64,000 nucleotides of DNA from Pareuzebyella sediminis. GTDB taxonomy: Bacteria; Bacteroidota; Bacteroidia; Flavobacteriales; Flavobacteriaceae. The stretch's first letter is position 1, and the number at the start of each line of letters is the position of its first letter. The position numbers were made by a program, and so were the translations under genes. This document shows, in pieces, positions 19,554 through 28,607 of the stretch. The notes under the pieces were generated by a model. The model was not told the DNA's origin. It made no database searches and worked only from the letters and a program-made list of their open reading frames with translations. The stretch is taken from contig NZ_VTZS01000006.1 in NCBI RefSeq assembly GCF_008367235.1, positions 248,001-312,000 on the forward strand. The letters are read 5' to 3'.

Positions 19554-19583
19554 AAGGCCCTATATTGTTAGGGTCTTTTTTTG
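19554..19583 (+). terminator. Terminator of the PUR-alpha-like gene
   Basis: A 9-bp stem (AAGGCCCTA with TAGGGTCTT, one G-T wobble), a 6-nt loop and a run of seven T lie just after the stop at 19530. Confidence 0.82.
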
Positions 19584-19607
19584 TTGAAAGGTATCTATCG
19601 GCCGTCT

Positions 19608-19638
19608 TTTGTTTGCTTTGCATAGATTCGTACATTTA
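19608..19638 (+). promoter_or_regulatory. Candidate promoter for the M14 peptidase gene
   Basis: TTTG, 19 nt, TACATTTA on the plus strand, one mismatch from the TAnnTTTG box. It lies about 25-36 nt before the two possible ATG starts. Confidence 0.5.
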
Positions 19639-19674
19639 ATAAAGTTTAGCACTTGGTAACCTATGAGTCAAAGT

Positions 19675-22197
19675 ATGAGAACTATTGCTTGGTTTTTGAT
19701 ATTGGCATTTCTCAAAACCACAGCGGCCCAAGAAAAAGTTGACCTAGAATATTACCTGCCCTCTGACATATCCTATACAACTTCTATTCCGACTCCGAAA
19801 GAAATTCTCGGTCACGAAGTAGGTGAATGGCATGTAACCCATGATAAGCTCATCTACTATATGCAGCAGCTTGCCAATTCTAGTGACCGTATCAGTATCG
19901 AGAATAGAGGCGAAACTTTTGAGGGTAGACCCCTACTACTTCTTACCATCACTTCGCCAAAAAACCATGAGAATATCGATCGGATTCAAAAAGAGCATCT
20001 AGCACTTACAGAGGGCAACGGCAGTTCCATAAGTGTTGATGACAAACCTATTGTGGTCTATCAGGGGTTCTCGATTCATGGGAACGAACCTAGCGGGTCA
20101 AACGCAGCCCTTCTCTACGCCTACTACCTTGCTGCTGCCGAGGGCGAGAGAATCGATGAACTACTTGATAACGTTATCATCCTTCTAGACCCCTCTTTCA
20201 ATCCTGACGGCCTGCAGCGTTTTGCCTACTGGGCGAATACGAACAAAAGCATAAATTTGAACCCGGACAATAACGAACGGGAATATCATGAAATTTGGCC
20301 AAGCGGCCGAACCAACCACTATTGGTTCGATTTGAACCGCGACTGGCTTCCCGTGCAGCTCCCTGAAAGTCGTGCCCGAATTGCCTCTTTTTATCAATGG
20401 ATGCCGAATATATTGACCGATCATCATGAAATGGGTACCAATTCTACCTTCTTCTTTCAACCCGGAGAGCCGACTCGGGTTCATCCACTGACCCCTCTGG
20501 AAAACCAGACTTTAACCCGTGAAATCGGAGCCTATCACGCCAAGGCCCTGAACAAAATCGGGTCTCTCTACTACTCCGAGGAAAACTATGACGACTATTA
20601 TTATGGAAAAGGTTCGACATTTCCAGATGTCACGGGCGGTATCGGTATTCTTTTCGAACAGGCCAGTTCACGGGGGCATGTACAATATTCAGACAATGGG
20701 TTGCTCACCTTTCCGTTTACGATACGCAATCAATTGACCACGGCCCTATCGACCATACGTGCGGCTCTGGAGCTACGGATTAAAATTTTGGCGTATCAAC
20801 AAAAGTTTTATAAAAATATCCGCATCGAATCGGCCATTGGTCGAACTAAGGCTTTCGTTTTTGGAAATACAAAGGACGCGGCCAGAACCTGGCATCTAGC
20901 TGAGATATTGAAGCGTCATAAGGTCAAGGTTCACGAACTCTCCCAAGATACCCAGCTGAACGGAAATCCATATAAAAAAGGATATAGTTATGTAGTACCG
21001 TTGAATCAAAAGAATGATCGGCTGATAAAGGCTATGTTCGAGAAGCGAACAACCTTTTCAGATAGTATTTTCTATGATATCTCCGCTTGGACGTTTCCAT
21101 TAGCGTTCAATTTAGACTATACCGAATTACGCGCTTTGGATTATGCCGGTACCGAAATAGATGAATTGTCATTTCCCTCGGGCAATGTCGACGCGAAAAG
21201 TAACTACGCATATCTTTTCGAATGGAACGAATACTATACTCCTAAGGCACTCAACAAGATATTGAATCATGGGATTCGAGCTAAAGTTGCCAAAGCGCCT
21301 TTCGGTTTGGGCAATCACCAATATGGATATGGCACCATAATGATTCCTGTTAAAAATCAGAACCTATCATCTGATCAATTGTACAGGTTTTTACAAGGTA
21401 TCGCCAAAGAAAGTGCACTTCAGATTAGGGCAGCGAACGGTTCTTATGCTAAAGGTATCGATTTGGGCAGTAACGATTTTGACACGGTGAAAAAGCAAAA
21501 AGTCGCCCTTTTGGTAGGTGATGGAATACGATCGTACGATGCCGGTGAGATTTGGCATCTTTTCGATACCAGATATGCTATGGAATTAACGAAAATCGAC
21601 CTCGATTACATAAATACCGCCGATTTGAGCAGTTATACCGATATTATCGTTCCAAGCGCTTCAGCGAAGGTGTTTACCAAAAGTATGTCAAATAAGTTGA
21701 AGCAGTGGGTGCGCGCCGGGGGCACCTTGATAGGTTATCGCAACACGGTAGCACTATTGGAAAAAAACGGTTTTATGGCCCTCGAATTTAAAACGGATAC
21801 GCTCAGGGCAAAACATATTTCTTTTGCTGAAAAATCCGATTTTAAGGGGGCTCAGGAAATTGGGGGAGCTATCATTGAAGCACACATTGACCTATCCCAC
21901 CCTATTAATTACGGGTATGACAATGTTACGTTGCCTCTATTTCGAAATACTACGACCTTTATCAAACCTGATAAAAACAGTTATAACAATCCGATTCAAT
22001 ATACCAGTACCCCTTTGATGAGCGGTTATATATCCGAAGAAAATCTGGAACTGCTCAAAAACAGCGTTCCCTTTCAGGCTCAGAGAATGGGAAAGGGATG
22101 GGTTATGGGCTTTACCGACAATACAAATTTTAGGGCCTTTTGGTATGGCACGAACAAACTATTGATGAATGCCATATTTTTTGGGGGAATGATGTAA
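19675..22197 (+). CDS. Large secreted M14 zinc carboxypeptidase with C-terminal amidotransferase-like domain
   Basis: The protein has about 840 residues and a signal peptide ending TTAAQ. The M14 domain shows zinc ligands in HGNEPSG (about residue 135) and a later histidine in TDHHEMG (about 250), plus a catalytic-type glutamate in ILFEQASSRGH (about 325). The C-terminal 250 residues (VALLVGDGIRSYDAGEIW, then LKQWVRAGGTLIGY) look like a class I glutamine-amidotransferase or ThuA-like fold. This architecture recurs in Bacteroidota. It likely acts on peptides in the periplasm or outside. An ATG four codons upstream is an alternative start. Confidence 0.86.
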   Translation: MRTIAWFLILAFLKTTAAQEKVDLEYYLPSDISYTTSIPTPKEILGHEVGEWHVTHDKLIYYMQQLANSSDRISIENRGETFEGRPLLLLTITSPKNHENIDRIQKEHLALTEGNGSSISVDDKPIVVYQGFSIHGNEPSGSNAALLYAYYLAAAEGERIDELLDNVIILLDPSFNPDGLQRFAYWANTNKSINLNPDNNEREYHEIWPSGRTNHYWFDLNRDWLPVQLPESRARIASFYQWMPNILTDHHEMGTNSTFFFQPGEPTRVHPLTPLENQTLTREIGAYHAKALNKIGSLYYSEENYDDYYYGKGSTFPDVTGGIGILFEQASSRGHVQYSDNGLLTFPFTIRNQLTTALSTIRAALELRIKILAYQQKFYKNIRIESAIGRTKAFVFGNTKDAARTWHLAEILKRHKVKVHELSQDTQLNGNPYKKGYSYVVPLNQKNDRLIKAMFEKRTTFSDSIFYDISAWTFPLAFNLDYTELRALDYAGTEIDELSFPSGNVDAKSNYAYLFEWNEYYTPKALNKILNHGIRAKVAKAPFGLGNHQYGYGTIMIPVKNQNLSSDQLYRFLQGIAKESALQIRAANGSYAKGIDLGSNDFDTVKKQKVALLVGDGIRSYDAGEIWHLFDTRYAMELTKIDLDYINTADLSSYTDIIVPSASAKVFTKSMSNKLKQWVRAGGTLIGYRNTVALLEKNGFMALEFKTDTLRAKHISFAEKSDFKGAQEIGGAIIEAHIDLSHPINYGYDNVTLPLFRNTTTFIKPDKNSYNNPIQYTSTPLMSGYISEENLELLKNSVPFQAQRMGKGWVMGFTDNTNFRAFWYGTNKLLMNAIFFGGMM

Positions 22198-22216
22198 GCA
22201 CTCGACCTTCGCTTGC

Positions 22217-23263
22217 TCAAGGGCGCGCTTTCTTCACATAGCCCCAATTAAATAGGAAAAGAGCTAGTATCAATGCCAAACCGACCCCTAAATTCCAGAC
22301 CAAAGAAGCCACACAGAACAATAACGCATAGTATAATGGATATACCAATAGGGCAAAACCAAATCGTAGAGTGGCCGTAAATTCCGGCTCCCAAACCCTA
22401 GGTTTTATCCATAAACGCCAAGGCAATACTATTGGAAAATTAACTACAGAAAAAAGCCATTTCCATAATCTGTTGCCACGCTCTCGAGATTCCTCGTAGA
22501 AATCACTTTTTAAATCGAAACCGATATTTATGCGCTCGTTTGTTTCAGCCGGATCTAGATAATCTACACCATTTGCATTCAATTGCCTAACTACATGACC
22601 GTAGTTTTCCTCCGAATCAATATGCGTTGTCAGTTTCTTCAATCTGTCGAAAACCAGCATCTTTAAACCGTTAGCTGTTTTTACTGTATGTTGGTCGACT
22701 TTCATCTGCGACATTTCGATACCTGTATCGAAATAAAGGGCAACCCTATCCGGGAAACCGGTATTCGAGATATAGTTAAAGCCGACAGGTAAGAGGCAAA
22801 GGTCAAGTTCTGGGTGCTTTTCCAGGGCATTGAATGAAATGCGTACAAAACCCTTACTCAACTTACGAACCCGACGTTTGATATTGTGGTTTGCCTCAGG
22901 GAACATCACCAAAGCATGACCTTGCCCGAACAAGTTGCCACAGCGGTCGAATATCTCTTGATTATATTTTAAGGACCCGCGCCCATCTCGTTGGCGATAG
23001 ATTGGAATCATACGCAAAAAAGTAAAAATTTGTTTTAAAAAAGACCCTTTGAAGACATCGGACCTTGCAAGAAAAAAAGGCTTCCGACCGCAGTGTGTAG
23101 CGATTAAAAGTACATCCATTAAAGCCGCCTGATGGTTTGGAAGAAAAAATAAGGGCCCATTCTTTGGAATATTTTCTAAACCGAAGATTTTTATTTTACC
23201 GTAATAAAGCGATAATCCGGATTTGATCCAGAATTTAATAAGTCTATATATGAAATCTTTCAA
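22217..23263 (-). CDS. 1-acylglycerol-3-phosphate O-acyltransferase family membrane protein
   Basis: This 348-residue PlsC-type acyltransferase has the catalytic NHxxxxD motif as NHQAALMD (about residue 43) and an acceptor motif MFPEANH (about 115). Two hydrophobic segments end the protein. It probably acylates a lysophospholipid or related lipid at the inner membrane. The start is a TTG in a TTGA overlap with the stop of the upstream BASS transporter gene. The frame has no ATG before an upstream stop, so translational coupling is likely. Confidence 0.85.
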   Translation of the reverse strand: MKDFIYRLIKFWIKSGLSLYYGKIKIFGLENIPKNGPLFFLPNHQAALMDVLLIATHCGRKPFFLARSDVFKGSFLKQIFTFLRMIPIYRQRDGRGSLKYNQEIFDRCGNLFGQGHALVMFPEANHNIKRRVRKLSKGFVRISFNALEKHPELDLCLLPVGFNYISNTGFPDRVALYFDTGIEMSQMKVDQHTVKTANGLKMLVFDRLKKLTTHIDSEENYGHVVRQLNANGVDYLDPAETNERINIGFDLKSDFYEESRERGNRLWKWLFSVVNFPIVLPWRLWIKPRVWEPEFTATLRFGFALLVYPLYYALLFCVASLVWNLGVGLALILALFLFNWGYVKKARP

Positions 23264-24204
23264 ATCAGTCTTTTACCCTTAATCGGTTTACGACCCCAAA
23301 AGCTTGCCAACAACAGACCGGAAACCAAATGCCAAATTCCCCAAAAAGCGGTCAGTAGGGCCATTCCGCCAAGCCCATCAAAAAAAGAAAAAATCAAGAG
23401 CAAGCCAAGACCAGAATTTTGTATACCCGTTTCAATGGTGATCGATCGAACATTTCGCTGCGACAACCCTATAACCCGGGCGAATGAATATCCTGTCATG
23501 AAAGCCATCAGATTATGGAGTACTACAATCCAAAATATATAAAGAATGTAGTTTATAAAGATATCGCGGTTGTTAAACAGTGCCAAGAAAATCAAAAGCA
23601 CAAAAAACAACAAGGAGAGGGGTTTAAAGACTCTTGCAAGTCGTAAGGCCAGCTGGGGCCTACGATGGTTGATGTACATACCCAATACTAATGGAAGTCC
23701 GAGCAATAGCGCCACCAACTTGACCATTTGGGAGGGCGATAGCGACACCTCTTTAAGTATTTCTGCGGAAGGTGCATAGAGACCACCCCAAAAGGTAAGG
23801 TTCAATGGCGTCATCACCACGGCAAATACTGTTGTAAAAGCTGTTATGCTCACTGACAACGCCGTATTGCCCTTGGCCAAATTGGTGATAAAATTAGAGA
23901 CGTTTCCACCTGGGCATGCCGCTACCATAAACATGCCCATGGCAATACTGGGTAGTGGTTCTATGGCCCACACCAATAAAAATGTAATCGCCGGAAGAAG
24001 TATAAACTGACTGAATACCCCTGCCATTATAGGCTTCGGTCTGTGATAAAGCCTTTTAAAATCCTCTATAGCTATTTCAAGAGATACGCCAAACATTACA
24101 AGTGCCAGCGCTATATTCAGTACCCATTGTGCTTGTGCATCAAAATTCAAGACCGCACTATCTAAAACACTATTTGACAAAAGTTGGTAAAATTTAAAAA
24201 TCAT
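23260..24204 (-). CDS. Bile acid:sodium symporter (BASS) family transporter
   Basis: The 314-residue membrane protein has about nine hydrophobic segments. The BASS motif ACPGGNVSNF (about residue 92), part of the sodium-binding crossover, is present, with a second crossover near ETGIQNSGLGL (about 255). Such proteins carry organic anions with sodium in bacteria. The substrate is unknown. It overlaps the acyltransferase gene by 4 nt, implying an operon. Confidence 0.87.
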   Translation of the reverse strand: MIFKFYQLLSNSVLDSAVLNFDAQAQWVLNIALALVMFGVSLEIAIEDFKRLYHRPKPIMAGVFSQFILLPAITFLLVWAIEPLPSIAMGMFMVAACPGGNVSNFITNLAKGNTALSVSITAFTTVFAVVMTPLNLTFWGGLYAPSAEILKEVSLSPSQMVKLVALLLGLPLVLGMYINHRRPQLALRLARVFKPLSLLFFVLLIFLALFNNRDIFINYILYIFWIVVLHNLMAFMTGYSFARVIGLSQRNVRSITIETGIQNSGLGLLLIFSFFDGLGGMALLTAFWGIWHLVSGLLLASFWGRKPIKGKRLI

Positions 24205-24478
24205 TAGTATCAGATGCCCTTAACCCTTTGGCAAGACATCTTTGGTTGCTACAGCTTTCAAGATAAGACATTCGTACTTGAATATGGTAATTTGCCTTTA
24301 TTGAAAATAGAAGTCCACACCAACTTGCGCGGCCAACAATCGTATGTAGATCCTCCTCGTTAGCTTGGATCGGCTTTAGGTTTGCCCACCCAAAATTTTA
24401 ATGAAGTTAAAATAGACTTGATATGACCAAAGCGCCACGATTACTTTTTTTTAAATTTAAGGTCATAAACAAAAGAAA

Positions 24479-25039
24479 ATGGCAAACACTCCAAGTACGA
24501 TGTTACCTTTGGGCACTACGACCCCAGAGTTCAGTTTAAGGGATACCATCACCGGAAAAACATTTGATCTGCAAACTTTAAAAGGTACAAAGGGCACTTT
24601 GATCATGTTCATCTGCAACCATTGTCCATTTGTGAAACATGTCAATCCTGAACTCAAGCGATTGGGAGAAGAATATCAGGAAAAGGGCATTGGTATCGTA
24701 GCCATCTCAAGCAATGACGTGGCGAACTATCCACAAGACGGTCCGGATTTGATGAAGGAAACCGCTAAAAAAGAGGGATACAGTTTTCCGTACCTGTATG
24801 ATAAGACACAGCAAGTGGCTGCCGATTATCAGGCAGCCTGCACCCCTGATTTCTTTCTGTTCGACCGTAAAATGAACTTAGTGTATCGCGGTCAACTTGA
24901 TGATTCAAGACCGGGCAATGGCATAGCCCTTACGGGTAACGATATAAGAAATGCGTTGAATGCCTTATTGGAAGGCAACGAAATAGACCCACATCAAAAA
25001 CCGAGTATCGGCTGTAATATAAAATGGAAAAAAGCCTGA
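24479..25039 (+). CDS. Thioredoxin-fold redoxin (AhpC/TSA-like)
   Basis: The 186-residue cytoplasmic protein has no signal peptide. The redoxin fold spans about residues 12-165, with active-site motif CNHCPFVKH (a CxxC, residues about 41-44) and a cis-proline region TPDFFLF preceded by a cysteine (AACTPDF). It probably reduces disulfides or peroxides. It sits near two other thiol-related genes (YfiT at 25.1 kb, peroxiredoxin at 25.7 kb). Confidence 0.88.
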   Translation: MANTPSTMLPLGTTTPEFSLRDTITGKTFDLQTLKGTKGTLIMFICNHCPFVKHVNPELKRLGEEYQEKGIGIVAISSNDVANYPQDGPDLMKETAKKEGYSFPYLYDKTQQVAADYQAACTPDFFLFDRKMNLVYRGQLDDSRPGNGIALTGNDIRNALNALLEGNEIDPHQKPSIGCNIKWKKA

Positions 25040-25083
25040 CCAAGGGTTTGACATTTTATCGGATATCCATTATTTGAGGCACA

Positions 25084-25629
25084 TTAGAGCCACTTCCTAC
25101 GTTGTATTAAATTTTGGATATGTGCATAGTGGTGATTGCTGTGCCAAGCATATCTACCGATGTTTTCATCCAAGGACGTTTCGATATGCCCATCAGGATG
25201 AACGAACTCTTTTTTCAAGCTCTCTTTGGAAAGTCCCTTGAGCAGATACACCAACTTCGCATGCACCGCCTGCAAATGGTCTAAAGAGAGGGCTATTGGT
25301 GCACTTTTAGAGTCAAAAAGAGCCGCCCAAGCTTTTTCATCATAGGGTTTAATAACCGGCTTATCTTCCGTCAAGGCCCACTTGAAACGCATATAACTGT
25401 TATGATGGCTATCAGAAATGTGGTGCACCGTCTGCCGAACCGACCAACCTCCAGGTCGGTAAGGAGTTTCCAATTGCTCTTCGGTCAATCCTTCTACCAA
25501 AACTCTCAATCTCTTTGGAAATTCTTCGAGCACCGTTATCCAGACCGACAAATCTTCCTCGGTGATACTTTTAGGAACTTGAAACTTTCCTATGGGATAT
25601 TTCAAGGCTTCCAGTTCTGATTTTTCCAT
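25084..25629 (-). CDS. YfiT-type bacillithiol transferase / DinB-like metalloprotein
   Basis: The 181-residue protein is a four-helix DinB-like protein of the YfiT family. Metal-ligand histidines are in QTVHHISDSHHN (about residue 70) and in RYAWHSNHHYAHI (about 160). YfiT enzymes conjugate bacillithiol to electrophiles, and Flavobacteriia generally make bacillithiol. It starts LKYPIGKFQVPKSI after a short leader segment, as usual for the family. It converges on the redoxin gene. Confidence 0.86.
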   Translation of the reverse strand: MEKSELEALKYPIGKFQVPKSITEEDLSVWITVLEEFPKRLRVLVEGLTEEQLETPYRPGGWSVRQTVHHISDSHHNSYMRFKWALTEDKPVIKPYDEKAWAALFDSKSAPIALSLDHLQAVHAKLVYLLKGLSKESLKKEFVHPDGHIETSLDENIGRYAWHSNHHYAHIQNLIQRRKWL

Positions 25630-25738
25630 ACCTTAAAAATAGGAAACTTTAATACATTTTTAACCATAAAATCATGGGGATGTTTGTTTAATCTACTAAA
25701 TTTATAGGATTTTATTTTTAATCCTTAAAACACAATAA

Positions 25739-26377
25739 ATGGCTACGATACGACTGGGCGACAAAGCCCCTGATTTTACAGCAGAAAGTTCCATGGGAAC
25801 TATCAATCTTTACGATTATCTTGGGGATAGCTGGGGAATTCTTTTCTCTCATCCCGCTGATTTTACTCCGGTCTGTACTACCGAATTGGGTACGGCGGCA
25901 AAATTCAAGGATGAGTTCGACAAAAGGAACGTGAAAATGTTAGCTCTTAGTGTTGATGGCGCTGCATCACATGTAGAATGGATAAAAGACATCAATGAAG
26001 TACAGCAGACCACGGTCAACTTCCCGATTATTGCCGATGAAGATAAAAAGGTTTCCGACTTATATGATATGATACATCCGAATGCGGACAATAACTTAAC
26101 CGTTCGCTCGGTTTTCATTATTGCACCCGACAAGACCGTGAAGCTTACCCTCACCTATCCTGCCTCGACCGGAAGAAACTTTTATGAATTATTAAGAGTG
26201 ATAGATTCTTTACAGTTAACGGCTTATCACAAGGTTGCCACACCGGCGAACTGGGAGCATGGACAAGATGTAGTAGTAAGCCCTGCAATTTCTACTGAAG
26301 ATGCGAAAACCATGTTTGAAAGAGGGGTAAAAGAAGTCAAACCTTACCTACGAATGACTCCTGATCCAACGGCATAG
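25739..26377 (+). CDS. 1-Cys peroxiredoxin (Prx6 type)
   Basis: The 212-residue peroxiredoxin has the peroxidatic motif HPADFTPVCTTELG (Cys about residue 46). The C-terminal part (TPANWEHGQDVVV) is characteristic of the Prx6 group. It has no obvious resolving cysteine in the C-terminal arm. It detoxifies peroxides in the cytoplasm. A strong terminator follows. Confidence 0.92.
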   Translation: MATIRLGDKAPDFTAESSMGTINLYDYLGDSWGILFSHPADFTPVCTTELGTAAKFKDEFDKRNVKMLALSVDGAASHVEWIKDINEVQQTTVNFPIIADEDKKVSDLYDMIHPNADNNLTVRSVFIIAPDKTVKLTLTYPASTGRNFYELLRVIDSLQLTAYHKVATPANWEHGQDVVVSPAISTEDAKTMFERGVKEVKPYLRMTPDPTA

Positions 26378-26415
26378 GCTTAGATCTTTTTATACCCTAT
26401 TGGTAAAATATTTTT

Positions 26416-26456
26416 AAAGACCGTCTTGATCATCGATCATCTAGACGGTTTTTTTT
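26416..26456 (+). terminator. Terminator of the peroxiredoxin gene
   Basis: ACCGTCT pairs with AGACGGT outside, and TGATC with GATCA inside, followed by eight T. It lies 40 nt after the peroxiredoxin stop. Confidence 0.8.
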
Positions 26457-26518
26457 GAAATCGTATTTTCCTTAAATTATTACATTCTTACTACCTTGTA
26501 ATAAGAAATTTCATTCAA

Positions 26519-27370
26519 ATGCCGTTGCTTTTCAAATCGTATGTCTTTCTTGGTATACTTGTCGCTTTGGTTTCATCTAGTTGTGTAAACCTTAAGCATA
26601 TCGCGGAATTCTCAGAAACTTCGCTGGAGGGTATAGGACAATATGAACAGCTTGCCAGTAGTTTCCATCAGCGCTGCGAAGCGGATTGTGAACAGCAAAG
26701 TATTCGCAATCTTACGATTCATGATGTTACATGTAACTGTACCCCGGACAAAAAAGCAGATAGTATCACTACGATTATCTACAAAAGTATAAGCGGCTAT
26801 TTATTTGGGCTTAAGACTATTAGTGCCAGCAAATTGACTCGTTATCAAACCCAAGATCTTACCGATGCCTTGACCACTGGAGATTTTGGTCCCATAAAAT
26901 TGAACACAGATGATGTTAAGGCTTATTCAAACATATCCACTGTGATATTGAGGGCCTTTACCGACGGATACCGAAGAAGCAAAATCAAAAAGTATGTAAG
27001 TGAAGCCCATGAACCACTCACACAATTAGTACATTTTCTAAGACTAAATCTGGCCGGAAATTTAAACGGTAAACTAGAGGTACAAAAAAGTCTTTTGAAA
27101 AATTTCTATTTCGACCTTGTGGCAGACGAAAAATTGTCGGTTTATGAGCGTACGAAATTTGCCGAGGATTATTTTAACAGCCTAAAGGATATCGAAACAA
27201 AGCAGGAAGAACTCAAAAACTTTTCCAAAGCTTTGGAAAGTATATCAGAAGGCCATCAAGTGCTCTATACGCATATAAATAATTTGACCGATGATGAGGT
27301 AAAAACGAAACTTGGCGCCCTTAAAAATCGATGGAACAGCGCCATGCACACCTACTTTAAAACCAAATAG
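26519..27370 (+). CDS. Unrecognised helical lipoprotein
   Basis: I do not recognise this 283-residue protein. It has a lipobox signal (VSSSC, Cys about 22), cysteine pairs RCEADC and TCNC (residues about 52-76) that could form disulfides, and a long, charged, mostly helical body. The last 90 residues (LKDIETKQEELKNF onward) could form coiled coil. The downstream gene starts 5 nt after its stop, so the two are surely one operon. A pore-forming or envelope-structural role is possible but unsupported. Confidence 0.72.
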   Translation: MPLLFKSYVFLGILVALVSSSCVNLKHIAEFSETSLEGIGQYEQLASSFHQRCEADCEQQSIRNLTIHDVTCNCTPDKKADSITTIIYKSISGYLFGLKTISASKLTRYQTQDLTDALTTGDFGPIKLNTDDVKAYSNISTVILRAFTDGYRRSKIKKYVSEAHEPLTQLVHFLRLNLAGNLNGKLEVQKSLLKNFYFDLVADEKLSVYERTKFAEDYFNSLKDIETKQEELKNFSKALESISEGHQVLYTHINNLTDDEVKTKLGALKNRWNSAMHTYFKTK

Positions 27371-27375
27371 TTAGC

Positions 27376-27756
27376 ATGGAAAATCTAACTTCGGAACAGG
27401 TTAAGGATTTAGCCGATAATCTTTTGAGGATGACCAATGCCTTGGGGGATTTCAGGTATGAGCATTTTCAACATCTTTCAGAAGAGGAAAATATGCGCCT
27501 AAAAGAATTACACAGCCAACAATTGGAATTTACCACTGAAGTCTATACCAGGGCGGCCTTATTGGTGATGACCGATGCCAAAGGCAGTCTTGAACAAATA
27601 AACACCATTACCAAGGAAACACAACGGTTATACAAAAATTTGAACGACGTTCAAAAAGTGTTGGAGAGGGCAAGCGCCGTATTGACGTTGGCAAGTGCTA
27701 TCATTAGTCTAGATACAAAAGGTATCGCGAACTCCATAAACGGCCTGCTGATGTGA
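27376..27756 (+). CDS. Unrecognised all-helical protein, partner of the upstream lipoprotein
   Basis: The 126-residue protein has no signal peptide. The first 95 residues are charged and helical, and the C-terminus is a nonpolar stretch (ASAVLTLASAIISL) then a short amphipathic tail. It starts 5 nt after the lipoprotein stop. The hydrophobic C-terminal segment could insert into a membrane or pack against a partner. The family is not recognised. Confidence 0.68.
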   Translation: MENLTSEQVKDLADNLLRMTNALGDFRYEHFQHLSEEENMRLKELHSQQLEFTTEVYTRAALLVMTDAKGSLEQINTITKETQRLYKNLNDVQKVLERASAVLTLASAIISLDTKGIANSINGLLM

Positions 27757-27831
27757 TATAGTCAATCAAATAGCTGCTGTTACGATTGTATTATCTGTTG
27801 CTTAAACAAAAGATAACTCTCAAAAAATCAC

Positions 27832-27859
27832 TTGATTAAAAATATTAATCCTATCTTCG
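27832..27859 (+). promoter_or_regulatory. Candidate promoter for the cold-shock gene
   Basis: TTG, 17 nt, TATCTTCG, one base off the TAnnTTTG box, giving a leader of about 25-30 nt. That is short for a cold-shock mRNA. Confidence 0.45.
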
Positions 27860-27889
27860 CGCTTTAATTTAATTTTTTAATTTTTTATT

Positions 27890-28084
27890 ATGGGTAAAGG
27901 AACAGTAAAATTCTTCAATGATTCCAAAGGTTATGGTTTTATCACTGAAGATGGTTCAAGCGAAGATCACTTTGTACACATTTCTGGTTTAATCGATGAA
28001 ATTCGTGAAGGTGACGTTGTAGAATTTGAACTACAACAAGGTAAAAAAGGACTAAACGCGGTAAATGTGAAAGTAATAGACTAA
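27890..28084 (+). CDS. Cold-shock protein
   Basis: The 64-residue protein is a single OB-fold cold-shock domain. RNP1 is KGYGFI (residues about 13-18) and RNP2 is DHFVHIS (about 27-33). It begins GKGTVKFFNDSKGYGFI. It binds single-stranded RNA and melts structure. It is monocistronic with a terminator. Confidence 0.94.
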   Translation: MGKGTVKFFNDSKGYGFITEDGSSEDHFVHISGLIDEIREGDVVEFELQQGKKGLNAVNVKVID

Positions 28085-28108
28085 GATACGCATAAACTTT
28101 TTTAATAC

Positions 28109-28146
28109 TAAATCCCTGTTTATCAACTGATAGACAGGGATTTTTG
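28109..28146 (+). terminator. Terminator of the cold-shock gene
   Basis: AATCCCTGT and TATC pair with GATA and ACAGGGATT with one mismatch, followed by five T. Confidence 0.83.
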
Positions 28147-28186
28147 CTTTTAGAAATACCTTAAAATAAATTAGTAATATTTTTCA

Positions 28187-28194
28187 TACATTTG
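28187..28194 (+). promoter_or_regulatory. TAnnTTTG promoter box upstream of the small membrane peptide
   Basis: TACATTTG is a perfect -7 box about 80 nt before the 29-codon frame at 28277. The -33 element is not clear. The 28085-28607 gap otherwise holds only two terminators and the small frame. Confidence 0.45.
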
Positions 28195-28276
28195 CCGAAG
28201 TTTTTGACGCAACCTTTTTCATTACTGCGAATCTAGTAGTAAAGACTATTATCCCCACGTAATCAAATTATAAACT

Positions 28277-28366
28277 ATGATTACTTTTTTCGGAATTCTC
28301 TTATTTCTACTCATTATAAACATTGTATTGTTTTTATTGAGTGCAAGCGTAAAAAACCCTAAATAA
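28277..28366 (+). CDS. Candidate 29-residue single-pass membrane peptide
   Basis: ATG to TAA encodes 29 residues: a Met-Ile-Thr start, about 20 hydrophobic residues (FFGILLFLLIINIVLFLL), and a positive tail ending VKNPK. This is one clean transmembrane helix with the positive-inside end at the C-terminus. It is preceded by an exact TAnnTTTG box and follows the cold-shock terminator. Its small size allows a chance frame. Similar short peptides escape standard gene callers. Confidence 0.45.
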   Translation: MITFFGILLFLLIINIVLFLLSASVKNPK

Positions 28367-28542
28367 CAAAATAGTTGTTAGCCCAAGGGTCAGATGTTGA
28401 CAGGTAGCTGCCATGCACTTACCTGAAAGCCTTTCCATCCTCCAGAAATTCCATTTGTCGAGTGACCTTCCTTTTTAAAGAAGGTAAGAAATCAAGTTTT
28501 AATGTACCAAGTCATATCGTTACCATCAGGCGTCAAAACAGA

Positions 28543-28568
28543 CAGCCCCGGCAAAAATGTCGGGGCTG
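28543..28568 (-). terminator. Terminator of the cyclophilin-FKBP gene
   Basis: CAGCCCCG pairs exactly with CGGGGCTG around a short loop, 40 nt after the stop. The T-run on the minus strand is weak. Confidence 0.65.
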
Positions 28569-28607
28569 CTAACTTGTTGGTAATCTCAACGTATATGACT
28601 CTCTATT

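Noticed and set aside
19558-19573. CCCTA-N6-TAGGG as a further copy of the glnK operator
   Set aside because: Here the word is the stem of a terminator with a T-run after the PUR-alpha-like gene, so the match is best read as a hairpin.
24205-24478. Gap between the BASS transporter and redoxin genes
   Set aside because: No credible frame, RNA or consensus promoter was found, so nothing is annotated.
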